DNA of 64,000 bases, taken from NCBI GenBank assembly GCA_022266195.1, contig WHVY01000001.1, positions 2,790,001-2,854,000 on the forward strand, written 5' to 3'. The notes below the pieces were generated by a model. It had not been told where the DNA came from and did no database searches. It was given only the letters and a program-made list of their open reading frames with translations. Of this stretch, positions 11,255-24,645 are shown in pieces. Both the position numbers and the translations under genes were made by a program. Position 1 is the first letter of the stretch. Each line of letters begins with the position of its first letter. This DNA is from Tetranychus cinnabarinus. Lineage: Eukaryota; Arthropoda; Arachnida; Trombidiformes; Tetranychidae.

Positions 11255-13126
11255 GAAGAGACGAAAAGGGCAAGGAAATCCAGCAATTAATTTATAGATA
11301 CATTTATACAGAATTTTTGATTATTTAATTTTGATTGAGCGATTATTTAGATGATAAAATTTTTGATAATAAATACGTTTCTTTCTTTCTTTCACTTTCA
11401 TTTTTGCACTGAATTTTTTAGAAGTATCCTTGAAACAAAAAATCCGAGTAAAAACTACGTTTATTTCTTGATATTAACCCAGAAATTCACTCTGATTTTA
11501 GCACGATTTTCTGATATAAAATTTGAGTTTTAATGTTGCATATTTCCTTAAATTGTAATCTGCTATAAGTTTTACTGAAGATTTACTCAATTTTTGACTG
11601 CTTGGGTGTTCATAATTCTGATACTCTTTGCTCACAATTCAATACATAAATTTCACGAAGATGTTGAATAAATATTGAAAAAAACTTGATTTCTTATTTT
11701 TATCAAACTCAGATCAAAGAAGTTCTGCGTTAAAGCATAATGTGAGCATATTCAATGTTCAGCTATTTGTTAAATCAGCAAATGCGATGGTTAATTTTCA
11801 ACTTATTTAACACATGTGTCACTAGCACACCAAGTGATTAGTAAAACTGAATCCACCATTTCATTCATTATTTGTAGGCCTCTTTTAGTAAAGATTTATC
11901 AAAATCAGAAATTTAAGGTAAAAGTTGTAATTATCTCAACTAGATGGCAGATTTTGTTCAATACTTCAATCTGATGAAAATTTCATGAAATCGCCACCAT
12001 TTACAGGTGAAGCCGTTATCATACAAATTGGAAAGTCATAATCCATTCAAAATCTTCTGTTAAAACCGAAAATGGAGTGAAGCGTAATGAGCTAAGAGAG
12101 TGAAGCAAGAATTTTGGATTCATGTTAGTGGCTAAAAGTATCTTGATTATTATTCAACTGTTAACACCCAAAAAATTAACTAAATGAGCCAGAGAACACT
12201 AATAAATTATTATTTACATTATGAATCATTTCTCCGTCTTCAAAGATGCACAAATTCTAATCCTTTGATTAAGCAATCAATATAATCTCATGGAAGATTC
12301 AAGCCAATTTTGATATTTTTTAAAACAATCTAACCCAAGAAGTTGTTGCTTGTTTGGGCAACAAGCGGCTTGTAGCAATGAATTTCCATCAGCAAGAAAT
12401 TCCATAAAAGTAGTTTAAATTGACCATTTGATGATACAAGGGTCAAAATGGGTTTATAACCAAAACTACCCAAAGACGAAAATAGCAGCGAAATAACTTT
12501 TCGTTTGGCTTGACATCTCAAGATCACACCAGCAATATTTATTGTAATCTATCAGCTAGTCAACAAGATTTGAGAGATGTTTAATTATATTGATGAACAT
12601 CAGTCATTATATTGATCACCTTCCACCAAACCAAAACATGAAACAAAAAAGAGTCAAACAGATGTTGTAACCGGTAACAAAGTGATTGTCTCCCATTCAA
12701 CCGGTCCTTGGTCCAACGCTTTTACGATAAACCGCACCCAAAAAATGATTTCTTGTTTCCTTTAGAGACTCTTTCCTTCTCTCTTTATCAATCTGAATAC
12801 ATGAAACACTTTCAAGAATCACGATTGTGAACATAAACTTCTAATAAACGGGAACGCGTAGACAGGAAAATAGAAAGAGAGGGAAACACAAAAGAGAGAA
12901 AGTTGCATCGATATATCGGTAAATAAAAATCGACATCGAAATCCTCTACTGACCAAACTTTTCGCTTTTAATTCAACTTACATTCCGTTTGTTTATCAAA
13001 AAAAGTCAGTTTTATTAATTTAATTTTCCATTTTAATTTGTTACCATCTTTGGATTATTTTTATTAAATTGAACCGGAATAGCAACATAATTTCACCGTT
13101 AACCAAGGAAAAGTCAATAAACAGCA
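11255..13126. other. intergenic; possible promoter at its right end
   Basis: AT-rich, no coding exon recognised. From about 12650 the sequence becomes more balanced (ACCGGT words near 12670 and 12698), followed by a purine-rich GAGAGGGAAA/GAGAGAAAG tract at about 12860-12905 and ATCGATATATCGGT at 12908. Together these look like a promoter reading towards the ATG at 13127. Confidence 0.35.
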
Positions 13127-13185
13127 ATGGTAACCTCCTTTAATTTGATTGTTTCCAGGACCAAAAATTTGACCAGAAACTTCAG
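13127..13185 (+). CDS. possible first coding exon with mitochondrial-type leader
   Basis: ATG at 13127 in a fair context (ACAGCAATGG) opens a 19-codon stretch, MVTSFNLIVSRTKNLTRNF, that ends at a good donor (TTCAG|GTAACA at 13186), leaving phase 2. The peptide is rich in R, K, S and T with no acidic residues, as in mitochondrial presequences. The upstream purine-rich tract and balanced base composition support a promoter. I could not find a matching downstream exon in the next 25 kb, so this is a suggestion only; chance is a real alternative. Confidence 0.25.
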
Positions 13186-16100
13186 GTAACATTTCACTTT
13201 TATTTTGATCTCATTTTTATCCTTTACTTTAACCCAGATTATCTGTATTTACTTTGACTTACTGATTGTTTCCAATACCAAGTTATAATTTATGATTGTC
13301 TAGACTTTTAAGTTGATCTAACTCGTCTAATTCAATTCACCAGGTGATCAATAGACCCAATTTTTCCACATTTTCAAAATTTCTCGTTTCTCTTATTTAC
13401 ATCCTTCCATACTTATCCATCATCTATTATTATTGACATCGTTAACCATTAATATCTCAATGGTAAACATATCTTACAAACATAACATTACTTTGTATAT
13501 CAACCTTTAGTCGTGTATTCAATCAATCAAAATGTATTGGCAATTAATCAACATGGGAATGTCTAGTTTCTGCATTTTTTGCAAAAGCAAAGTCATTCTC
13601 AATACTTGCACAAGTTGGTTTCCTTTATATTTTGCTTTTTATATTTCTTATTTTCCATTTCTTTTGTTTGACCTTTGGTCAAATCCCACAGACAAGTCAA
13701 TCACATTGTTAAGCCTTTTTAACAATATAAAGGTAGCCAAGAAAAATGGACATTAACTTTAGGATTTAAAACTGTTCGTTAACTCTTTTTTTCCCAACAA
13801 TGTTTCACTTTTCCTTGCTAAAAATTTATCCTTTCTACTTTTGAATGGACCAAACCCAAATTGAAAATCTTTGATTGACCTATATTCAACTTTTCGCAGG
13901 CACATTATCAAGCTTTTTACCTGTTTTGTACAACAATCAACAATCAAAAGCCTTTTCCAGGTCACTTTCAAACTTGTCTTAAGACAACCAAAAAATAGTT
14001 TTCTAGCCTCCATCTAGTGACAACCAAAGAAACGAAAACCCAAAATCCAAATGCACCAATTTAACACATTAATTAATATTAATCAACTCAAGAAATGGAA
14101 AGTTGATGAATATCAGATTCGATTTCATTCAATAATCATTCAAATCATGATGAATGAAAAACTGAATTTGAAATTTCAAGTTTGTTTGCGCTTGTATAGA
14201 GGGCACAAGTTGTATCACTTGTATAACAATTGTTAACCATTGAATTATGATTATTAAAAACTATTCAATCGTTAGCTAAATGATATCCATGTTTTTCATA
14301 TTTAGTCTTCTTTTTTGGATTAATTTCGTCCGTCTATTAACACCATCAATTTACAGATTTAAAGATTAAAGATTCGTGTTTGCTATTAACACTGTTAATT
14401 GTCAATTTATCACAATTCCAGTTACCCGAAACGTCAGCGAAACACTTGATTAGATTACAAATCAGATGAATCCGTTTGCTTCTGTAATTATGTGATCGTT
14501 TTTCATCCGTCAATCAATCAAAATCCAACCAGATAAAGCTAATTAATCACAGTAACCCAACTTAACCCAACTTAACCCAACCTTACCAATAAATTAATTC
14601 ATCCAACACTAATAACAGTTAACTCCTAATTGATGGCAGCAAAATCAAACAAATCATTCTAAGCATTATAAACGATTCTTCATGTAGATTGAATACAATG
14701 AGTAAAACAAAAGAACTGATGTGAAATGAGATTTCAGATTAACCAGAATTTTCCTCATCAAGTGCATCATAATTCACAAGATAATCCTAATTAACTATCC
14801 AGCTTAATCCTGGTAATTCCTAGTAAACCTGATATTTCATGACTTTTTTCGTACAATTGAAGGAAATAAATTTTTCCAGATTAAAGTCATTCAATAAAAG
14901 GTAAAGGACTCAAAAATATCACATGAATAGTGTTTGACAGTAAATCACTGATTAATCCAAATGAATGAAAACAAATATCATTTAACCTAAGATTTTTAAT
15001 CGTAAAGATTAAAGTAAACTATTAAATTTAATTGAGTAAATTGCGAACTAAACCAACAGTGAAAATGAAAATTAAAGTTAAAAATAACAACAAATTACAG
15101 TTGAAATAGCAATTGGAACAATTTTAAATCATAATTTAACTAAATTGCAAGCAATTGCGTGATTATGATTGAAATCTGTGTAAAAATGTTGGGAAAAAAA
15201 GTGAACCCTAAAATGTTTACATCAATTTTGACAGTAATGATTAAAATGGATGACAATTAATGAGACATTTGTATCCATTAAAAGTTAAATTGCTACTTTA
15301 ATCACAATCAAACCCATTGATGAACAAGTCAGCTAATTAAACATAACGATATTGACATCCAAACCCTTAAAATGTATAAATCATTGAAAAAAGGTTTGTC
15401 ATAAATCATTTTAATTTCACAGAGAAATGAAAATGTTTTGGGTAAAAACGGGTAAAAAAAGGTTTACTATTTAAATGAGTGAAATAAAACCTTTCAACAA
15501 TTAACTTGCCGATGATTAACAATATAAGGTTTAAGGAAAAATGAGAGTTAATTCACTATTCAAGATTCTCAGGGTAAACATTTTCATCTGTAAAATTCAG
15601 TTACAAGTCATAATTTTTTTATTTTCAGGTGAAGTTACTTTTTTATTTCACCATTCATCCAGTAATGATTGTGATACAATTTAAATTTCCAATTGACTAG
15701 TAATGACATTGAAATGTTCACGAAACATTGACTTAAAAATGATTCCAATAATAACCATAATAATGGTAATGATGATATTAATAAACACTGCAAGCTCTTG
15801 ATATGAAGCTTCTTGTTTCTGTAAATCTCAGTCGGCTCTTCCGTGAGTTTTGTGTTTTTTTGCACTGTTGTCAGTCAATGAAACATTAACACGTTCACAT
15901 TTGGAACTTGAAATGATGATGATAAAATTCAGCTCAACTGGTGCCACAAAAAATAGAAACATGATCATATCTATCTTGATAGTGAAGACACGTTTTTCAT
16001 TTTGTTAATGATTCTAACAGTTTTTTTCTTCTTCCATATATTTTAATGACAATTTTCATTTTCTTAATCTTTATCTTCTTCTTTACTTTCATCGTCTTTC

Positions 16101-16461
16101 CTGGTGTACCTAACTTGTCCTTTTCATACCATCATCATCAAGTATATCATCATCATGTATCATGTTAATCTTATCCACATCATTTCCCTATGAATAGTAA
16201 TGAAACTGTTTTTGAAACTGAAAACGTTTTTCTTCTGGTTGCGCTTTTTATTTCCCTTTTTCTCATATTAACTATTTTGGTTTCTTGCTGAAACAATCAA
16301 CAGATTGACCGTTGATTAAGATGGTTAAGGTCAAAATGTAAAACAATATCTTGTCCATGATGGTCAAATTACAATGATAGATGAATTTTCCTAAATGATC
16401 ACTTCCTCAACTCATTCTCAGCTTCAACATTTCATTTTTATTAAGTAAGAAAGCTTGGTTC

Positions 16462-16480
16462 AAAACCAGATTCTGGTTTT
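16462..16480. repeat. 19-base perfect palindrome
   Basis: AAAACCAGA T TCTGGTTTT is self-complementary apart from its central base. It may be a dimeric protein site or chance; no neighbouring gene explains it. Confidence 0.5.
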
Positions 16481-19400
16481 CAACTGCGGTAGACAAATTA
16501 ATTCAGTGTTTGTTTACTTTCTTCAAGAAGATCAGAATGAGGCACTCAAGAATAATCTTGAAGAATTTCAATGAAGATAAAAGCATACAAATTTAACCGA
16601 AAAATTGGTTGATTTAACCCAAAATCCACAAATAAATTTAGATGGCTAAAATTTTGACTGATTTATATGATAAAACATCATGAAGCACTATAAAGGTGGA
16701 ATTCAATTTATTGAGGTTCAACTTGCTCCATCAAATCTGTCTCATTTGTAATCAGATAATTTCTCATTATATAGATGTCAAAGTTTCTCAATGAAAATTT
16801 AATTTAATTTGCGACAAAAACAGTGAAATCGCCAGCTTTGTTCCTACTGAAAAATATTCGTCTTTGTGTTGTCAGAAATGTACTCATAAAATATACGAAC
16901 ATCTTTAAAACCTTTTATCAAAATCATAAACACTAACATTTTTAGATGCAACAATTTTGATCGAACACTTTTCACAAGATTAAGTCCGGAATGACTAGGC
17001 AAGACTTTCGATATTTCTTCCATTTTTTACATACAGAAAGATTCGAAGCTGGATTCCTTTGCTTATGTAGTCTTACTTATGTATCTCCCAGAACTTTTCA
17101 AAAGAACGAGCTTGAAGCAAATTTGAACAGTTTTCGTCGTTTCAAACGAATTCGATGCATTTTCTAACAATCGTAAGCTGAGATGAAAAGTAAGCAGGAA
17201 AGGAAATATCATCGACGAAATTTGATTTGATTTCTATCTCTTGTATTTTCATGAAAAATTCTTTTCTTTTGGTAATTTGAGTTTCTGATATTTTGTGTGA
17301 AGTCGCTCATAACGGACCAAAAATTGAACATTTGCATTTCCTTTTGTATTTTAAAATGCAGCCAATGTTATTCATCATTATCCATGGACAATTGATTCAA
17401 TGTTTATTGACAATTGTGACAGTTGATCGTTTATGTAAAGTAGTTTGATGACAATAATAGTTTTGCTATTCATTGAAAAACGAGCCATTTAAGGGTAAAG
17501 AGTAAAGTTAAAAACAATTTATGATTGAAAAAGCAATCATTTGGTGATGTCAATTGTTGAGCTTATTGGGTTCCTTGTTAATTTCATGGAGTTTCTCAAT
17601 GAATATCAATTCATTATTAACCTTTCTTTTCTCATCAATTTTTGTCTCTTGATTCAAATTGCAAATATCAACTAGAAAAGGTCTCAAGCTTCCGTATAAC
17701 AATAAGGAAACGAATCTTTTTTTTGATTAAACTTAATATTGTCATTATTATTTGATGTCCTCAGAACTCATCGGCGGAAACTGTTACCAATAATATCAAC
17801 AATTGACATCAAGAATAAGTCTGTCAATTGTTCACCTTGTACCTTCCTTTATCATCATTATCATCATCACCTTTCTTTCTTCACTGATTTTTCCCTTTCA
17901 CATCAAGAAAATCATTTTTTCTCTCTTTGCACAATCAAACTAAACTTCCTCAACCTTCATGACAAACTCAGTGATCAACACGATGGAAACCCTTTTAACC
18001 AGTAAACAGTCCACTCTCAATCCAATCAAAAGTTATCTTCAAATAATTTCAATCAACAACATCATGTAAATTTTGCATTTACAATAACAACATTGATTCA
18101 GTTCCGCACATTTTGATTAAATTGAAGGAAATTAATTTCCATAAGAAAACATAATTCATTATTGCTTATTGTTTGCTTTGAAACAATCATTCATCTGTTC
18201 GATTGAAGGAAACATTCAAAGTTCAACAAACAGATTTTATGACTTTAATCAACTTGAAAATATAATCTTGAACTTGAAATGAACACTGAACTTGATTCTT
18301 GAATAAAATTGCAGTAACAGTTTTATTGATTGAAAAGCAACGATTATTGGAAGCAGAGAATTGAGTTAATTAATGAAATTACAGGTAACAAGTTACAATC
18401 AATTGTTTATCCAGCAAAAGAAGCTTTAATGAAATCAATTTAACAGTATTAATGATAAGACGATAATAAAAAGTGAAAATAAAACACAAAAATCAATTTC
18501 AATGTTTTAAAACATTGGTAAGAAGATTAGGAAAATGTATAAGAAGAAGGTTCCATTTTGTTCAAATTAAATAGGATTCCGTGATTATTTAACTCCCAGT
18601 TGCTCGGGTCTATGGCCTGGGTCGCCATCAAACAGCATTATACTTTACCTTTATAACCGGAAGATTAGTAATGATCGGGTTAAAATGCGAACCTTTTCCT
18701 CTTCTTTTTAACAGTTTTTCATCTTCTTTTTTCTCTCCTAGTAAAAGCGTCTTAACAACCTTTTGATTGATAGCTACTGGTTAACTTTGTACCTCATCAT
18801 CTTCTCATCTTTACTTCTGAATCGATTACAACTTCTAATGGATTACAGGCCATTCAACTGACAGATCTACCAAGAAGATGATCAGGATGAGAATGATGAT
18901 CAAGAGTAAATTCAACAGAAAAAAAGATTCTAATTCCATAGCTTGATAAATGTTTCTTTTTCCTGTTTAGCTTCTTTACCTTTTCGCCATCTCCTATTGT
19001 ATTAGATCATCTTTCCAATTTTATGATTACAATTGGTTTTAAGGTTTACTGATTAAAGCATCCGAGTAAAGGTTGTTTATTTTACTTTGGTCAAGATGGC
19101 CATTGATAAGAATAAGATGGATCAGAGAATCCATTTAATGCGGATATTTTTGGTTCGTTATTCATTTTCCATTCTCTACCTTTTACAGGGTGAAAAGAAT
19201 GATTAGGATCTTGAATGATGCTGAATTAGCTTAGTTATTAACACCTTTTACACAGTACAGAGAATCGCCATCATCCGAATCATCGCTCATTTCCTCCTTT
19301 ATCCTAACCGTTAAGCTCAATTTTTGATTTACTCTTTTTTTGTTGTCGAGTAAAATATTGCAAAAAATGGAGACTTTGATTTACAATTAACAATCACAAT

Positions 19401-22400
19401 CGGTTCAATAACACTCTGACCATTTTGTAACATCACCTTAACGTTCAATTTTCACCATAAAACGCCAATCAAACCTAAAAGCTTCACAGGTTCAGAGCAT
19501 CTCAACCTTCAAGTCAAGTCATTTGTCAAAGTGAAGTTGAAACAAAAAGCAAAACTCAAATCATTTGATGAAAGCCAAATGATCATAAAACATCATCAAT
19601 TGATATTTTATCATAAAACCGAAAAATCCTGAATTTTCAATTCTAAAAAGTCTTTTAGTAAAGATAATTGAAATTTCCTCTGTTTTCATATTTATTTGGA
19701 TAAATATTTATTGATTTGATTCAATTTCATTTGTTGAACTCTGATTACCTGACATACCTTCAAGGTTAAAGTTGAAAGTTTAACTCTCTATCATTATTTT
19801 GAACAGCATTTGATTGTAATGAAAGAAAGGTATTACATTGAATAACATTTTGTTATTTTGGTTACAATGAAAGTGATATAAATCAGATAACATTCTTGTT
19901 GCTTTGTCCAATTTGGTCAGATAATAAAGGTAAAGTTTGAAGGTTAAGATTATTATTTTGCTATTTTGTTTCACTTGCAACAATAATTACCATAATAATG
20001 AGCCGTATTACCTTATTACCTTTATTATTACCATTTGTGTACTCAGGTAAAATAAATGATAACCTATCATTTGTTGGATAATAAATGATAATATGGATCA
20101 ATCACTCCGTTATTAGAATTGAATTAATTTGGTTGATAAACAGAAAAAAGAAGAACAAGTTTCCAGGTTGATTTTTCCTTTCAAATACACTTTTGATTGA
20201 AGATCACTTGTTATCCCAAAGTCATATATTCATGCAAAAATATACAAAATAAATATCCATATTATTTCAAATGTATTTTCATTTTATATCAATTTTTTTC
20301 TCCATTCAATCAATCATTACCAAAATAATTCAATTCATGAATCAAGCTGAGGGATCAACATTTATCTTCACTATTAGTCAAACCGTTCAAGATTAAATTT
20401 TTTAATCCCTCAGATTCTTCTCTATTCACCTTTCATTCAATAAGAAATTAAATTTTCATCGTTACAATCAATTAACTGAAAAGGTAAAAAATAAGAATCA
20501 AAATGAAATGCAATCTTGAAAAGAGTGAAACTGCAAAAAAATTAAACCCAAATATCAATGTGAATAGTTAAGTACAAAAATAGCATTGAGAAAAACGATT
20601 TGATTTCAATGAATTTTTTTCTTATCGATTCAATATAAAGCGAATGGAACAAATTTTTGTGTTTTGTGACTAAACGGAAAGGACTCTAAAAGAAATTTTC
20701 GACCAAATTATAGGTTGAGTTTCCTAGGAATTCAGGTTTCGAAGAAAATCTTGCTCAAAAAAGTGGGGAAAATGCGGAGTTCGTATGCTAAAACATGGTA
20801 AATAAGGGGAAAATCATTTTGTTAGATGATTAATTTTGCAAACTTTGACTTTCGAGTTGTGAGTTAAGACCTGATGGACTTTTAGGGACAGAAATTGCAT
20901 TAGGGATTGCATTCATTTTCAAATGAACAAATTCCTTCATCGAAAGGTTTTGATAAAGTTGCTTTTAAAGTCCAAACTCCGATTGCATTTTGTTCAGTTG
21001 TAGAACAAGATTTCATTTTCAGCTTTTCTTATTTTGACTATTTTTTCCATTAAAAATTCGAGTATTCTAAATGTGCATTGAATGCATCGTAATCAGAAAG
21101 GGAATTTGCTATCGGTCATGATGAAATTTCTCTTGCACAAGATTGAGTTCAAAATTGAAGCTTCGATATTCTTTTGAACAGTTGGTGCCCAGATTTCGCT
21201 CTTAACAGCAATATACTATCAAATTGAACCAAAAGACTCTTTATCCCAACTTCAATGTTATTGAATACGGATTCTGCATTTTTCCCTCGCCTGTTCAAAC
21301 CTGAATTTCGAGAAAGTTCTGAATGTTTTGTAGCCTGTAGTTGAATCATGATCTTTGTGCGATACAAAATTTGTCTGAGAACTCGCTCAGTTTAACCACA
21401 ATTTGAGCGCGAAAAATTGTTTGACTTGTATGTATTGTATAGACAAGGAAGTTACAATGAATGGCGAGTCGTTTTTTGCTCTTGATGGCTTCTTCCCCTT
21501 ATTCATCAGCCATTTATTTCTCCTAATTCATGTTACATCACAGAATTGTTATCTGTCAATTGAATTGGCGGTGAGAAATCTGGCGTATCATGTCACTATC
21601 ATCATCACCAGCATCATCATCAAAATGATGATGAAAAAACTTCTAACTACTAATCAAAAAATTGTAGTAACCTCATCATTCCAGTTTGATACACAGTTGC
21701 CTTTGAAATGCGAAAGGGTCTCAAATGATTCCTCATCATCTTCATTATCATCTTCACCATCATTATCATGTTCACCTTGTATTATCTTTTTGTCTGCCCC
21801 TTGTTATTTAATACACCACTTGGCCATTTAATTTATAATTTCAAGTGTAAAAGGTAACGTGTACAACGTGTGGTTAAAGTACCTTGGGTGGCCATTGAAC
21901 TAAACTACCAACTAATATTTTTACTATTTAATACACTTATTAAGCTTCTTCATTATCATCAAAATTTCTTCTTTTTCTTCGCATTTATCTTGAGACATTA
22001 ATTTTTTTCATCCATAAAGGATGACACCAAATATGCTTCCGATCATTTCACTGAGAGATTTTGTCTTTTCGTTGAAGAATTGCGCTTTTCGTGAAAATTT
22101 TGTAAAAATTCAAGTCAAAGGTTAAATAAACGAACTTGAAAAAAGAACAAATCAAGTGTGAAAATGCTCTCAACACTTATCTTAAGTGGATAAATTTTTG
22201 TCACAAAATGCTGATAATGTGATATTGATAATGAAACCTTTCGCTATCATTGAATCTTGAAACTGCACATTTGAATACTAATAAGTCTATTCAAGTTTAA
22301 TCAATCCTTTTCTTTGAAAGGTTTAACTAGTGATTTACAGCTTTCCCTGATTCATCCTGAGTTTATTATAATTGCTTTGAAACAGTAAAATTTTACAATC

Positions 22401-24624
22401 TAATCTAACAATTTAAATTTCAGTTAATTTCACCTTTCCCATGCAAATTCAGACTATTTCCAACTCTACTTTACAATCAATACCTTCATCCTTGTGTTGT
22501 ACAAAATAACCTTCAAAATGCGATAGCAGCTTTCAGTTGGTTATCAGAATGATTCACCTTAAAATCAAGATGCTCAAAATTTTCTTTTCAAAATTAAACG
22601 TAAAAAAACACTTCTTTATCTACTACATTTCATGCATCAGCATTACAAGTGAAACTGAAGCTTCAGGGTGAAAAGTCTAACAGATAATTGTAAACTATGA
22701 CTACAACTGCTATTGTTTTGCATTTGCACAAAAAAAAGGATAACCAGTTAAGGAATTTTCGGATAAAAGAATCATGAATTTACCTGAAAAGTAACATGGA
22801 GAAAAGTCCATGATTGCAACAATAAAAAAGCATAAAATGATAATGTAGAGGTAGACATACCCAGAGCAATTTACCTCTCATCCACAGTCTGTCCAATCCT
22901 TTGATTTCCTGAACAAATTAGTTGAAAACAATGGATGATAAAAGGTAAACCGATTACCTCAAATACACCCTTTTTAATGCAAATGCAACCCGAAATGATC
23001 TGACTATTAAGTACAATCACTGAAACAAAAGTAATCATTAAAACGAACAAAAATAGAATCTAAATTTTCTTTGTAAATCCAACCAATTCAAAGTCGATAT
23101 CAAACTTCAATCCAAAACGACCATTTCATTCAACTTCATCATGAATGTTGAATCTTGAATAAGTTAAATCATAAACCAACTTTAGTCAATTATGGAATTC
23201 TAGTTCTAGAACTTTTCTTCAATTCTATTCGATTTTCGTCAAATTTGATCTTAAATTAAGATCGATTCTAATGTGAATAAGAGAGCAAAATAACCCAAGA
23301 AATGCTTATTGGAATCAAATGCAACTTTGGCTTTCAAAACGTTCATTATGTTTGTCATTAAAACTGACAACTTTCAATGTCCATTAAAGAGTCAAATAAC
23401 TTGATCTTGAATTTTCAAATAGATGAAAATTCTTGAAATGTAATAATATTGAGAATGAGTGTTCAATTCTTGATAAGTGCTGATAGAAAGTAAGGCCTCA
23501 AGATATGATATACTTGATGATATACATGTTGATGTAGCTTGGCGTGTGGTAACCGGCTCAACTTATATTAACCTTGATTTCCGGATAGAATCGTAATTGT
23601 TGAAAGATAACTTGCAAGGTTTAATTATCATTGTTGATCATAATCATTCTTCATCATCATTTTCGTGCTTTTTTAATGTCTTTCGCTTTTTTTTCTTTGT
23701 AATTCACTGTCTTGGTCACTTCCTCCTAATGGTCAATAAGGAATGAAAAGAAGAGCCAAAGAAAAAATTAATTTAACCTGATGATAATCTTTCTAGTAAA
23801 CTAACTTTATTTGATATTTTTTCCTCTTTTTCCTTCTCTGACTCAGTTACTTGGTTTACTGAATCATTTTTTTATTACAGTTAACCGAAAGGATTAAACA
23901 AGTTAATTGAGATGTTCTGTTATAAAGATGATTATTATGATGAACTTGATGGTGATGATATTGTGATGATGTAGTAATCAAATTAAGGTGTGTGTTTGAA
24001 CACTTTTGCATAAACAAATTTTAAGTCTCACCTTGATGAGGGATCAACCTAGCCAATTATTAAATGCATTTTGTTCATTATTTACTCATTTTTGGGCTTC
24101 TTTTTGCTTCATTTTCAATCTTTAGCTTCTTGCTTTCAAAGGGTAAAGGCCTTTTCTTTGTAACTCATCATTCTCAAGGCTCATCAATCTAATTGATGAT
24201 CAGCCGTCTGAATTACTTTGACTTAATCTTCAACGATAATCATCCGACTAATGATGATGTTGATGATGATGAAGACTGATGAAGGATTAAATATGGTCAA
24301 GAGTAAAAGTGAAAATAATTAAGATGAAAAGGTATGAGTAAAGGATGAGGTTACCATTTGTGTTTCATTAAAATAAGAATCAAAGGTATAAAAGTGTAAA
24401 ATTCAATTAACTCAATCATCTTTAAAGCAAATCATCTGACAGCAAGGAAACGAGAAAATTCATCAAAATTCATCGAACAGCACAAACCAATTTTTTCATT
24501 AAAATTGCGCCCAAAAATAGGATAATTTCAATCGAAGTCTGTACGAAAATAACTTTTAAAATCAAAGTTTTTTTAAAAATTTTCGATTAGTTTTAAACCG
24601 AAACTTGACTCTGCTCTTGACAGA

Positions 24625-24645
24625 CAAACTCAAAGATTGAGTTTG
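24625..24645. repeat. short perfect inverted repeat
   Basis: CAAACTCAA and TTGAGTTTG flank a 3-base loop (AGA). It is a tight hairpin in otherwise featureless AT-rich DNA. No function can be assigned. Confidence 0.5.
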
